A DNA stretch of 25,222 bases from Pseudomonadota bacterium (GCA_023390955.1 JAEWBW010000133.1:1-25222); one strand, 5' to 3'. Positions 1 to 7,425 are shown, numbered from the stretch's first letter. Program-made: numbers and translations. The notes: generated by a model from the sequence alone, not told the origin.

Positions 1-570
1 ATCGACAAGGCGGTGAAGACGCATGGAAGGCTCGATGTGATCTGGGCCAATGCGGGCGTGTCCGGCGGACTGGTTCCGCTCGGCGAGCAGACCGTCGAGC
101 AGTGGCAGGAGGTGTTGCGCGTCAACCTGATCGGTCCGTTCCTCGCTGTGAAGTACGCGATGCCGCACATGGTGAAGCAGCAATCCGGCGCGATCGTGCT
201 GACGGCATCGGTGGCGGGCCTCAAGGCCGGCGCCAGTGGACATCCCTATGCCGCGAGCAAGGCCGGCGTGATCAGCCTGGTGCAGACCACCGCCTATTCG
301 CTCAGCGGCACCGGCGTGCGCATCAATGCGGTGTGCCCCGGCCTGATCGAGACCGGCATGACCAAGCCGGTGTTCGATCGCGCCAAGGAGCGCGGCACCC
401 AGGACAAGATCGGCCAGCTCAATCCGCTGAAGCGTCCCGGACAACCGCACGAGCTCGCGGCGATGGGTCTGTTCCTGGCAAGCGACGAGGCGTCGTATGT
501 GAATGGCCAGGCGTTCCCGGTGGATGGCGGTCTCACCGCGTCGATGCCGTATACGGGCAAGCCGGTTTAG
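1..570 (+). CDS. SDR-family NAD(P)-dependent oxidoreductase, C-terminal part (5' end outside window)
   Basis: The reading frame is open from the first base and ends at TAG 568-570, giving 189 visible residues of a family usually about 250 long. The N-terminal nucleotide-binding glycine motif therefore lies outside the window. What is visible is classical SDR: an ANAG motif (residues 17-20 of the visible part), catalytic Ser70, and the YxxxK pair Tyr83 and Lys87 within PYAASKAG. A C-terminal segment ending in VDGG follows, typical of FabG-like enzymes. These enzymes reversibly oxidise alcohols to ketones with NAD(P) in the cytosol. The substrate cannot be read from this part. No operon partner is visible downstream, where a repeat-rich spacer begins 10 bp after the stop. 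Confidence 0.93.
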   Translation: MDKAVKTHGRLDVIWANAGVSGGLVPLGEQTVEQWQEVLRVNLIGPFLAVKYAMPHMVKQQSGAIVLTASVAGLKAGASGHPYAASKAGVISLVQTTAYSLSGTGVRINAVCPGLIETGMTKPVFDRAKERGTQDKIGQLNPLKRPGQPHELAAMGLFLASDEASYVNGQAFPVDGGLTASMPYTGKPV

Positions 571-580
571 CAACCGCTCT

Positions 581-750
581 CGTGTCCCGGACGCGGTGCG
601 GCACCCTCAGCGCGTTCACGCGCGTCTTCGACGCGCTATGGTGCCGCTCCGCAGAGCCGGAACCCAGGAAGCTGCACGGCTCGCCGTTACATGGGCCCCG
701 GCTCTGCAGCGCACCGTCAAAGAGACGCTGCGCTGCGTCCGGGGCACGAG
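581..750. repeat. Intergenic palindromic repeat, outer arms GTCCCGGACGC / GCGTCCGGGGCAC
   Basis: The element starts and ends with inverted copies of a GTCCCGGACGC-type sequence and contains further inner complementarity, with GGGCCCCGGCTCTG pairing imperfectly with an upstream GCAGAGCCGGAACCC. It begins 11 bp after the SDR stop, so its transcript could fold and protect or terminate the mRNA. It resembles dispersed palindromic elements I associate with Bradyrhizobium intergenic DNA, but copy number cannot be checked here. Open frames across it are chance frames. Confidence 0.6.
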
Positions 751-782
751 ACCTGGGTTTCGGCGCACATCTGCCTCCACAT

Positions 783-861
783 CGTCATTGCGAGCGCAGC
801 GAAGCAATCCAGAATCCCACCCGGATACAATCTGGATTGCTTCGCTGCGCTCGCAATGACG
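783..861. repeat. REP-like palindrome with perfect 31-bp arms
   Basis: Positions 783-813 and 831-861 are perfect 31-bp inverted complements around a 17-bp loop. The arm begins CGTCATTGCGAGCGCAGCGA and ends AATCCAGA. A diverged second copy lies at 2745-2830. Two copies within 2 kb with the same arm sequence point to a dispersed family. No T-tract follows, so a dedicated terminator is unlikely. Confidence 0.85.
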
Positions 862-979
862 GAGCAAGGGGCGCTGGCGTCGCCTCATCAATTCGCATTT
901 CCATCGCAGACGCACCTTTCATCACCAGACACACCTTCGCATCCTCGCGGCTGATTTCGCCCGAGCTTTGCTTGATCAC

Positions 980-1505
980 CTCGCCCTCTCATCGAAGAGG
1001 GCGCAGGGAAGGCCGGGAGCCCGACGCTCCCATGGCCGCCTGTGCAAAAGGTAGACTGCGTGTGCAGGCACAGGCGGAAAGACCACAGGGCACCGGGAAC
1101 ATCCCGGCCTTCCCTGCGCGATGGTTTTACGGCTTATGTCGCGCTCTCCCGGGGAGACGAGCTCTGTTGCCCCCGTCGCCTTGCGAATGACCGCAAGCCA
1201 TGACTGCAAGGCTTGGCGCCAGCTTCGGGCGCCAGACCACACGATTTTGCCGTACGCGAGCTGCGCCCGTCGTGCACCGGACGATCGTCCATGCGACGCA
1301 GCCCCGCGTCCACCGCCACTCACCCCGCGTTTCGTGACGATCGCGATACGCCCCTCCTGAGGGATGAGATGACGGAGATATACGACAATTCCGAATTTCG
1401 GTAAAGTGGAATATTTTTGTGCGCCGCGTTGACCGACCGGTTGGGTGTTTTGCCCGTCGGGCAACGCAAGGGATGGTGGTGCAACGGGGAACACCGAACC
1501 GATTT
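980..1505. repeat. Long repeat-type noncoding segment, probably a dispersed element
   Basis: About 500 bp before the ArgE-type gene lack convincing coding signal on either strand. The open frames here have unnatural composition. Visible structure includes CTCCCGGGGAG near 1145-1155, GGCGCCAGCTTCGGGCGCC near 1215-1233, and a perfect 7-1-7 inverted repeat TTGCCCG/CGGGCAA at 1450-1464. Phrases such as TTTTACGGCTTATG and GTGACGATCGCGATACGCCCCTC match my memory of a recurrent Bradyrhizobium intergenic element. That recognition is from memory only, and the edges are approximate. Confidence 0.4.
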
Positions 1506-1562
1506 GCGGACATGGCAACAGCGTTGCTATGCTCCTCCCCTCATCCACGACAAGATCAGACA

Positions 1563-2735
1563 ATGCAAAGCTCCCGTCCCGACCGCATCAAGACACTGCT
1601 CGCCGACCTCGTCGCCTTCGACACGGTCAGCGATCGCTCCAACCTGGCGCTGATCGCGCATATCGAGAACTACCTCGCTTCGTTCGGCATCAAAGGTGAG
1701 CGCCTCGTCGATGCGACCGGGCAGAAGGCTTCGCTGTGGGTCACTGTCGGGCCGCAGGATCGCCCGGGCCTGGTGCTGTCGGGGCATACGGATGTCGTGC
1801 CGGTCGCGGGCCAGGACTGGAGCCATGATCCGTTCAAGCTGATCGAGCGCGACGGCAAATTGTTTGGCCGTGGCACCACCGATATGAAGGGCTTTGTCGC
1901 TGTCTGCCTGGCCATGGTGCCGGAGATGCTGGAGGCAAAACTCACGACGCCGATCCATCTGGCGATCTCCTATGACGAAGAGGTCGGCTGCGTCGGCGTG
2001 CGTCCGATGCTTGGCGAGGTCGCGAAGAAGACGGTCAGGCCGCTCGGCGCCTTCATCGGCGAGCCCACCGAGATGAAGGTGATCATCGGCCACAAGGGAA
2101 AGCACGGCGTGCGGGCGACATTCCATGGCCTCGCCCGTCATTCCTCGATCGCGCCTGACGGCGTCAATGCGATCGAATATGCCGCCGAGCTGATCGTCGA
2201 GATCCGCCGCCGCGCGGCGACGCTTGCAAGCGTCGCCGAGCGTGGCAGCCTCTACGATGTGCCGCATTCGACGCTGCTCACCAGCATCGTGCACGGCGGC
2301 GCCGCGCTGAACATCGTGCCGGATACCTGCACGGTTGATTTCGAATGCCGCGGCATCGGCATCACCGAGTCACGCGAAGTGACGGACGCGATCGTCGCAT
2401 GGGCCAAGGCCGAGCTCGAGCCGGCGATGAAGGCCAGGAGTCCCGAATGCGGCATCGATTTCGAGGAGATCCTCGACTACCCCGCGCTCGACACCGAAGC
2501 CGATGCCGCGATCGTCACGCTGGCCAAGAGCCTTGCGGGGCGCAACGATCACGCCAAAGTCGCCTTCGGCACCGAGGCGAGCTTGTTCGCGGCCATCGCA
2601 GATATCCCGTCGGTGGTGATCGGACCGGGCTCGATCGCGCAGGCGCATACGCCGGACGAATTCGTGGAAATGGCGCAGCTGGAGAAATGCGCGGGGTTTG
2701 TGGAGAGGCTGATCGCGCATTGCGCGAAGGGGTAG
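1563..2735 (+). CDS. argE: Acetylornithine deacetylase (ArgE type), M20 metallopeptidase family
   Basis: The 390-aa protein fits the ArgE/DapE/carboxypeptidase G2 branch of M20. ArgE releases acetate from N2-acetylornithine to give ornithine in the cytosol. Predicted di-zinc ligands are all present: His75 in SGHTDVVP, bridging Asp107 in GRGTTDMKG, the Glu139-Glu140 pair in SYDEEVGC (general base plus ligand), Glu167 in IGEPTE, and His362 in AQAHTPDEF. Length matches ArgE (about 385). ATG 1563 is chosen because the family N-terminus aligns there; an in-frame ATG at 1512 would add 17 untypical residues. The ribosome-binding site is weak. The gene stands alone, so an ArgE-like amidohydrolase acting on another N-acyl amino acid is possible. 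Confidence 0.9.
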   Translation: MQSSRPDRIKTLLADLVAFDTVSDRSNLALIAHIENYLASFGIKGERLVDATGQKASLWVTVGPQDRPGLVLSGHTDVVPVAGQDWSHDPFKLIERDGKLFGRGTTDMKGFVAVCLAMVPEMLEAKLTTPIHLAISYDEEVGCVGVRPMLGEVAKKTVRPLGAFIGEPTEMKVIIGHKGKHGVRATFHGLARHSSIAPDGVNAIEYAAELIVEIRRRAATLASVAERGSLYDVPHSTLLTSIVHGGAALNIVPDTCTVDFECRGIGITESREVTDAIVAWAKAELEPAMKARSPECGIDFEEILDYPALDTEADAAIVTLAKSLAGRNDHAKVAFGTEASLFAAIADIPSVVIGPGSIAQAHTPDEFVEMAQLEKCAGFVERLIAHCAKG

Positions 2736-2744
2736 TGGCGGTCT

Positions 2745-2830
2745 CGTCATTGCGAGCGCAGCGAAGCAATCCAGATCGTCTCCCGAGCGGCAGTCTGGAT
2801 TGCTTCGTCGCTGCGCTCCTCGCAATGACG
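2745..2830. repeat. Second copy of the REP-like palindrome (imperfect arms)
   Basis: The left arm, 2745-2775, is identical to 783-813. The right arm, 2794-2830, is its complement with small insertions (an extra TCG and CT), so the hairpin is imperfect. It starts 10 bp after the ArgE-type stop codon and may shape the 3' end of that transcript. Chance frames run through it. Confidence 0.8.
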
Positions 2831-2855
2831 GCGCGATGAGCTGACCCCACCACCG

Positions 2856-2983
2856 CTGTCATGCCCCGGCTTGACCGGGGCATCCAGTACGCCGCAGCGA
2901 CTCGGCTCAAACACTACTGTCTCTGGAATACTGGATTGCCCGCTCCAGTGCGCAATTGCGCACAAGGCGGGCAATGACACCGG
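2856..2983. repeat. Second palindromic repeat family (ATGCCCCGG hairpin to 16-bp palindrome)
   Basis: The segment opens with a 9-bp hairpin, ATGCCCCGG 2861-2869 with CCGGGGCAT 2875-2883. It closes around the perfect 16-bp palindrome GTGCGCAATTGCGCAC (2948-2963), flanked by imperfect CCCGCT/AGGCGGG arms. TGTCAT at the start and ATGACA at the end are inverted. It resembles a dispersed Bradyrhizobium element from memory. Together with the preceding repeat it fills the gap between the ArgE-type gene and the kinase gene. Confidence 0.6.
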
Positions 2984-3013
2984 GTTTGTGGAGATGGCAA
3001 TCCACCAAAGCAA

Positions 3014-3040
3014 AAAGGCGCGGTCGGTGACCGCGCCTTT
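3014..3040 (-). terminator. Rho-independent terminator of the kinase transcript
   Basis: AAAGGCGCGGTC (3014-3025) pairs perfectly with GACCGCGCCTTT (3029-3040) around a 3-nt loop. Read on the minus strand the stem runs into TTTTT. It lies 23 bp past the stop of the minus-strand kinase gene, so it should end the dehydrogenase-kinase transcript. Confidence 0.85.
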
Positions 3041-3062
3041 GCATCTTCGTATCTCGTCTTCG

Positions 3063-4121
3063 CTACACCGCGCCGGCCTTCTGCGCGAACTCCCAGGAGG
3101 ATTTTGACAGCGGCACGGTGCGCTTGGCTGACTCCATCGCCTTGGCGTTGGCGGCGGTGCCGTCGCGGACGCGGCCGGCGATACCCTGGGTGATGCCCGC
3201 GAGGCGGAACAGATTGTAGGAGAAGTACCAGTTGAGGTCGGGCACCGTCATCTTGGTGACGTTGCAATAGATCTGCGCGGCTTCTTCCAGGCTCGGGATG
3301 TTCAGCGCCTTGAGATCGACGCCATGCAGGCCCGGCATGATCCACTGCATCAGCAGATAGGTGAAGTCGGCCATGGGATCGCCGAGCGTCGACAGCTCCC
3401 AATCGAGCACGGCCTGCACGCGAGGTTCCGTCGCGTGGAAAATCATGTTGTCGAGACGATAGTCACCGTGGACGATCGAGATGCGCGCCTGCTCCGGCAC
3501 GGTGCGCGGCAGCCATTCGGCGACCTTCTCGAACTCCGGAATGTGCTGCGTCTCGGAGGCGCGGTACTGCTTGGTCCAGCGGTCGATCTGGCGCGCAAAG
3601 TAATTGCCGGGCTTGCCGAAGTCGCCGAGGCCGATCGCGACGGGATCGTACATGTGCAGCTTGGCCAGCGTCTCGATCTTGCTGGTGAAGATTTTTCGGC
3701 GCGCGTCGTTGTCCTGGCTCGGCTGCGTCGGATCCCAGAACACCCGGCCCTCCTCCATCGACATGATGTAGAAGGCCGAACCGATCACGCTATCGTCCTG
3801 GCACAGCGCATAGGCGCGTGCGACCGGAAAACCCTGCTTTCCGAGTGCTGCGATGACGCGATATTCGCGATCGACCGCATGCGCCGACGGCAGCAGCTTG
3901 CCGAACGGCTTTCTGCGCATCACGTAGGAACGGGCCGGCGTATCGAGCCGATAGGTCGGGTTGGATTGCCCGCCCTTGAATTGCAGGACGACCAGCGGCC
4001 CCTGAAAACCTTCGACGTTGTCCTGCATCCAGGCGGCGAGCCGCAGCTCGTCGATGCGATGACGCTCTTCGACGGGCTTGGTGCCCGAGAACTCTTCGTC
4101 TTTCCTGACGCCGTCAGCCAC
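3063..4121 (-). CDS. APH-fold phosphotransferase, ACAD10/11-type kinase (putative 4-hydroxyacyl-CoA kinase)
   Basis: This 352-aa protein has the aminoglycoside-phosphotransferase kinase fold. His218-Gly219-Asp220 with Asn225 in HGDYRLDN form the catalytic loop, and Asp240-Trp241 in LDWELSTLGDPMADF is the metal-binding DFG equivalent. An ATP-binding N-lobe with GGQSNPTYRL lies near residues 50-59. The start is GTG 4121, with GGGAG about 7 nt upstream; the nearby ATG at 4150 is out of frame. It lies downstream of an acyl-CoA dehydrogenase gene on the same strand. In mammalian ACAD10/ACAD11 these two domains are fused, and in Pseudomonas levulinate catabolism the LvaA kinase phosphorylates 4-hydroxyvaleryl-CoA for an ACAD-like partner. 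I infer a similar acyl-CoA substrate. Antibiotic resistance is unlikely given the context. Confidence 0.88.
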   Translation of the reverse strand: MADGVRKDEEFSGTKPVEERHRIDELRLAAWMQDNVEGFQGPLVVLQFKGGQSNPTYRLDTPARSYVMRRKPFGKLLPSAHAVDREYRVIAALGKQGFPVARAYALCQDDSVIGSAFYIMSMEEGRVFWDPTQPSQDNDARRKIFTSKIETLAKLHMYDPVAIGLGDFGKPGNYFARQIDRWTKQYRASETQHIPEFEKVAEWLPRTVPEQARISIVHGDYRLDNMIFHATEPRVQAVLDWELSTLGDPMADFTYLLMQWIMPGLHGVDLKALNIPSLEEAAQIYCNVTKMTVPDLNWYFSYNLFRLAGITQGIAGRVRDGTAANAKAMESAKRTVPLSKSSWEFAQKAGAV

Positions 4122-4163
4122 GGTGACGCTCCCTGTTCAGTTCGGACATGATCCTAACCGCTG

Positions 4164-4189
4164 CCGCTTGACGCGCTTGCGTCAAGCGG
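4164..4189 (-). promoter_or_regulatory. Perfect hairpin between dehydrogenase and kinase genes
   Basis: CGCTTGACGC (4165-4174) pairs perfectly with GCGTCAAGCG (4179-4188) around GCTT, and one further C-G pair extends the stem. It sits 57 bp after the dehydrogenase stop and 43 bp before the kinase start. No T-tract follows on the minus strand. It could be a processing or stability stem, or a partial attenuator that sets the ratio of the two proteins. Confidence 0.55.
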
Positions 4190-4245
4190 TCGCAAGTTGG
4201 GATCAATACCCCATCGTTTCTTAACTCGGGAGCGCCCGCTCCCTC

Positions 4246-5481
4246 TTAGTGCTTCGGAGAGTTGGCATACTTCCGAACTTCAAGTCTGGCAATGGCGCGA
4301 TTATGCACCTCGTCCGGACCGTCGGCGAGCCGCAGCGTGCGGATGCCGGCGTAGTCCTTGGCAAGACCCGCCTCGTCGGAAACGCCGGCGCCGCCATAGG
4401 CCTGGATCGCCTCGTCGATGATCTTCAGCGCCATGTTGGGCGCCGCAACCTTGATCATGGCGATCTCGGCCTGCGCGGTTTTGTTGCCGACCTTGTCCAT
4501 CATGTCGGCGGCCTTGAGGCACAGCAGGCGCGTCATCTCGATGTTGGTGCGGGCCTCGCCGATGCGCTGCTCCCACACGCTGTGCTCGACGATCTTCTTG
4601 CCGAAGGCGGTGCGCGACGACAGACGGCGAACCATCTTCTCCAGCGCCTCCTCGGCCTTGCCGATGGTGCGCATGCAGTGATGGATGCGGCCGGGGCCGA
4701 GACGGCCCTGCGCGATCTCGAAGCCGCGCCCCTCGCCGAGCAGGATGTTCTCCTTCGGCACGCGGACGTTCTCGAGCAGCACCTGGGCGTGGCCGTGCGG
4801 CGCGTCGTCGAAGCCGAACACCGGCAGCATCTTCTCGACCTTGATGCCGGGGGTGTCGAGCGGAACCAGGATCTGCGACTGCTGCTGATGCTTGGCCGCG
4901 TTGAAATCGGTCTTGCCCATCAGGATCGCGATCTTGCAGCGGGGATCGCCGACGCCGGACGACCACCATTTGCGGCCGTTGATGACGTAGTGATCGCCAT
5001 CCTTCTCGATGCGGGTCTCGATGTTGGTGGCGTCGGACGAGGCGACCGCCGGTTCCGTCATGAGGAAGGCCGAGCGGATCTCGCCGTCCATCAGCGGCCG
5101 CAGCCATTTGCGCTTCTGCTCCTTGGAGGCATAGCGCATGAACACTTCCATGTTGCCGGTATCGGGCGCGGAGCAGTTGAACACTTCCGAGGCCCAGGAG
5201 ATGTGGCCCATCTGCTCCGAGAGCAGCGCGTATTCGAGATTGGTCAATCCCGCGCCGCGGAATTCGTCGTCTTCATGCTCGTTCGGCGGCATGAACATGT
5301 TCCAGAGGCCTTCGGCCTTCGCCTTCTTCTTCAAGTCTTCCAGGATCGGGATCACCTTCCAGCGATCGCCGCTCTCGTCCTGCTGCTTGTAGACGGGCAC
5401 CGCGGGCCGCACGTGCTTGGTCATGAAGGACTGCACGCGATCGAGCCATTCCTTCTGCTTGGGCGACATATCGAAGTCCAT
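4246..5481 (-). CDS. Acyl-CoA dehydrogenase family protein, ACAD10/11-like
   Basis: The 411-aa flavoprotein has a helical N-domain (about 1-130), a beta-barrel middle domain with FLMTEPAVASSDATN and GRKWWSSG, and a C-terminal helical bundle with YGGAGVSDE. ATG 5481 has GAGGAG about 8 nt upstream and begins MDFDMSPKQKEW; the frame stays open another 40 codons into the regulator spacer but that stretch is not protein-like. At the place where medium-chain enzymes carry the catalytic Glu (YEG), this protein reads ADGPDEVH (residues 386-393). I associate that motif with ACAD10/11. Together with the downstream kinase this suggests removal of phosphate from a 4-phosphoacyl-CoA rather than plain desaturation. 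Ordinary acyl-CoA dehydrogenation remains possible. It is divergent from the TetR gene and likely under its control. Confidence 0.93.
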   Translation of the reverse strand: MDFDMSPKQKEWLDRVQSFMTKHVRPAVPVYKQQDESGDRWKVIPILEDLKKKAKAEGLWNMFMPPNEHEDDEFRGAGLTNLEYALLSEQMGHISWASEVFNCSAPDTGNMEVFMRYASKEQKRKWLRPLMDGEIRSAFLMTEPAVASSDATNIETRIEKDGDHYVINGRKWWSSGVGDPRCKIAILMGKTDFNAAKHQQQSQILVPLDTPGIKVEKMLPVFGFDDAPHGHAQVLLENVRVPKENILLGEGRGFEIAQGRLGPGRIHHCMRTIGKAEEALEKMVRRLSSRTAFGKKIVEHSVWEQRIGEARTNIEMTRLLCLKAADMMDKVGNKTAQAEIAMIKVAAPNMALKIIDEAIQAYGGAGVSDEAGLAKDYAGIRTLRLADGPDEVHNRAIARLEVRKYANSPKH

Positions 5482-5523
5482 GGGACGCTCCTCGTCTCTC
5501 TCGTGAAATATTATTCGCGCGGA

Positions 5524-5553
5524 TTGACTTTTCCGGCCTTCAAACGATAGTTT
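5524..5553 (+). promoter_or_regulatory. Putative sigma70-type promoter of the tetR gene
   Basis: TTGACT (5524-5529) and TAGTTT (5548-5553) are separated by 18 bp, and transcription would start about 40 bp before the tetR ATG. The -10 region overlaps the left half of the inverted repeat at 5539-5569, as expected for an autorepressed gene. The -10 match is only moderate. Confidence 0.4.
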
Positions 5554-5569
5554 CATACAACTGTTTGAA
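5539..5569. promoter_or_regulatory. Operator-like inverted repeat in the divergent tetR/dehydrogenase spacer
   Basis: TTCAAAC (5539-5545) and GTTTGAA (5563-5569) are perfect 7-bp inverted arms 17 bp apart. Additional partly matching AGTTT and AACTG elements lie inside. It lies midway in the 118-bp spacer between the two divergent starts, the usual place for a TetR-family operator controlling both genes. Half-site spacing is wide, so the true site may be a sub-part of this repeat. Confidence 0.55.
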
Positions 5570-5599
5570 TTGCAACTCTCGCGGAGAGAGCTGACAGCC

Positions 5600-6262
5600 A
5601 TGCCGAGCGATCAGACCCGGTCCTCCATCCTCGCTGCCGCCGAACGGCTTTATGCCGATCGCGGTTTCGGCGACGTGACGCTGCGCGACATCGTTGCCGA
5701 AGCGAATGTCAATCTCGCGGCGGTGAACTATCATTTCGGCTCCAAGGACGAGCTGATCGCGGAATTGTTCGTCACGCGGTCGATCGCGACCAACCGCGAG
5801 CGCCTGCGCGAATTGAAGGCAGCGGAAGAGGAAGGCGGCGGCCGCGCGCCGCTCGACGTCATCCTGCACGCGCTGGTCGGCCCGACCCTGCGCGGTTGCC
5901 TTGGCCCCGAGAACCAGCGCTCCACGGCAGCGCGCTTCATGATCCGCGCCTCGATCGAATCCGTGCCGCCGATCCGCCGCGTCAAGAACCGCGAGATCGA
6001 TCACTTACGCAAATTCGCCGCCGCGATGCGCCGCGCCCTGCCCGACCGCAGCGACGAAGAAATCTTCTGGGGCCTGCATTTCGCACTCGCCATGGCGCAC
6101 CACACCATCCGCGAAAGCGAGCGGCTGACAAAGCTGTCGGAAGGCAAATGCGACCTCGACGACGTCGAGGACATCATCGCGCGCGTGGTAGGCATGGCGA
6201 TGATGGGGCTGAACGCGGGCAAGGCTGTGAGCAAGGCCCCGGCGCGGGTGGCGGCAAGGTAG
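5600..6262 (+). CDS. TetR/AcrR-family transcriptional regulator
   Basis: This 220-aa protein has an N-terminal TetR DNA-binding domain. TRSSILAAAERLYADRGF forms helix 1, and TLRDIVAEANVNLAAVNYHFGSKDEL (residues 27-52) holds the helix-turn-helix with the typical YHFGSKDEL ending. The remaining 160 residues are the ligand-binding and dimerisation domain, of a type found near fatty-acid and acyl-CoA genes. ATG 5600 is chosen because GGAGAGAG lies 9-17 nt upstream and the domain starts directly after it; a TTG at 5570 would add 10 residues and overlap the operator-like repeat. It is divergent from the acyl-CoA dehydrogenase, so it likely represses that transcript until an acyl-CoA or fatty acid binds. 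Confidence 0.92.
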   Translation: MPSDQTRSSILAAAERLYADRGFGDVTLRDIVAEANVNLAAVNYHFGSKDELIAELFVTRSIATNRERLRELKAAEEEGGGRAPLDVILHALVGPTLRGCLGPENQRSTAARFMIRASIESVPPIRRVKNREIDHLRKFAAAMRRALPDRSDEEIFWGLHFALAMAHHTIRESERLTKLSEGKCDLDDVEDIIARVVGMAMMGLNAGKAVSKAPARVAAR

Positions 6263-6538
6263 ACGCATCAGCTCGCGTCTGCAGCCCACCGAACCTGCGA
6301 TTATCAATCACGTCCAGAAGCACGCTGATCGCTTCCACGCGACTGCAGACAATTGGGCTGGCCCGAAGCGACAAATTCGTGGCGATGAATCACAAGACTG
6401 AATGAGCGATTTCGTCGTAGCAGCTCGCTTTGAGTGCAATTGAGCGCTCTGCGACCAATAAGCCAATCCCCATTCTTACATCCATCCCCGAGGCGCCGGT
6501 TCTGACGCTCGCGGGGTGATCAGAAGAGGCACAGGTTC

Positions 6539-6913
6539 ATGCGAAATCTGGGTGTGCCGGCGCTTGCAATTGCGCTGGCCGGCTGCGCTTCGTCGGCTTC
6601 GGACATCGCGCCGAGCTACATTTCACCGATGCAATACTCCTCATACAATTGTCAGCAGCTGGCGCTCGAAGCTCAATCGGTCTCCGCGCGCGCCGCGACG
6701 TTGTCCGGAGCACAGGACAGCCAGCGCACGAAAGACGCGGTCGCAACGACGGCGGCTGTGATCATCTTCTGGCCCGCGGCGTTTCTGGTCGGCGGCGACA
6801 AGCAGACGGCGGCGGAACTGGCGCAAATGAAGGGCCAGATGGTCGCCATCGAGCAGGCCTCGATTGCCAAGAAGTGCGGCATCCAGTTTCAGGGCAAGCC
6901 ACCGGCGGCCTGA
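6539..6913 (+). CDS. Small hypothetical lipoprotein with one hydrophobic segment
   Basis: This 124-aa protein begins MRNLGVPALAIALAGCASS, a lipoprotein signal with lipobox LAGC and acylated Cys16. A hydrophobic segment AVIIFWPAAFLVGG (near residues 73-86) is followed by a charged, alanine-rich tail that probably forms a helix (AAELAQMKGQMVAIEQAS). Two further cysteines (Cys38 and one near the C-terminus) could form a disulfide in the periplasm. An AGAAGAGG-like site precedes the ATG. It is alone on this strand and ends 20 bp before the convergent RidA-like gene. The function is unknown. The preceding 276-bp spacer shows nothing recognisable. Confidence 0.75.
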   Translation: MRNLGVPALAIALAGCASSASDIAPSYISPMQYSSYNCQQLALEAQSVSARAATLSGAQDSQRTKDAVATTAAVIIFWPAAFLVGGDKQTAAELAQMKGQMVAIEQASIAKKCGIQFQGKPPAA

Positions 6914-6933
6914 TCCGAGCCTCCCGCCAAGCC

Positions 6934-7329
6934 TCACACCATCGCGATGCAGTCGATCTCGATGTCGAACGGGCCGGTCCATTCGGGGATGCAGACGAAG
7001 ATGCGGGCCGGCGGCTGCTCCGGGAAGGTGCGCGCGTAGATCGCGTTGAAGACGGCGAAATGTCTTGCCGAGGTGCAGAACACGTTGCACTTCATGACAT
7101 TGTCGAGGCCTGCACCGGCGGCCTCCAGGCAGAGCTTCATCTGCGCGAGGATCAGTTCGCTCTGGCGCTCGATCGAGGCGCCGGCGGCGATCTCACCGGT
7201 CTCCGGATCGAACGGCGGAAGGCCGGAGACAAAGATCATGTTGCCGGCCCGGGTGACCGGCGAGGTCGGCGCCTTCCAGCGGTCGAGCCAGGACGAGATC
7301 GGTTCGACGCGGAGCGCTTCGCGTTTCAT
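6934..7329 (-). CDS. RidA/YjgF/UK114-family protein (putative enamine/imine deaminase)
   Basis: The 131-aa length is typical for the family. The fold signature is present: NMIFVSGLPPFDPETGEI near residues 30-47, and a C-terminal PPARIFVCIPEWTGPFDIEIDCIA. Arg109 in PARIF matches the arginine that holds the substrate carboxylate in RidA, and the acidic FDIEID motif follows. RidA proteins hydrolyse reactive enamine or imine intermediates to ketones and ammonia; other subgroups act in catabolic pathways on specific substrates. It is the last gene of the minus-strand run with the BKACE and hydantoinase-like genes, so a role in handling a nitrogen-containing intermediate is plausible. The ATG at 7329 opens an unambiguous frame. 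Confidence 0.88.
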   Translation of the reverse strand: MKREALRVEPISSWLDRWKAPTSPVTRAGNMIFVSGLPPFDPETGEIAAGASIERQSELILAQMKLCLEAAGAGLDNVMKCNVFCTSARHFAVFNAIYARTFPEQPPARIFVCIPEWTGPFDIEIDCIAMV

Positions 7330-7425
7330 GGAATGCCACCTTGTTCTCGCGTGATGGCGGCAGACTACGCAGGACGTAGCCGGCTTGCTTCGCTCGCGCT
7401 CGAACTGTGGTGGGTGCAGGCGGAG

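Noticed and set aside
102..1190. 362-aa plus-strand open frame across the end of the SDR gene and the spacer
   Set aside because: It overlaps the SDR in another frame, then runs through palindromic repeats, and its composition is not protein-like.
581..2983. CRISPR array or short direct-repeat array in the repeat-rich spacers
   Set aside because: The repeats are palindromic elements of different kinds, with no regular unit and spacer pattern and no cas genes.
3063..4121. Aminoglycoside resistance kinase
   Set aside because: The fold is shared, but the position next to an ACAD10/11-like dehydrogenase and the wording of the motifs fit the acyl-CoA-linked kinase group.
4249..5550. 433-aa open frame on the plus strand opposite the acyl-CoA dehydrogenase gene
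   Set aside because: It is an antisense shadow made by GC-rich codon bias. Composition is dominated by Arg, Leu, Asp, Gly and His, with no family motif, while the minus strand has full ACAD motifs.
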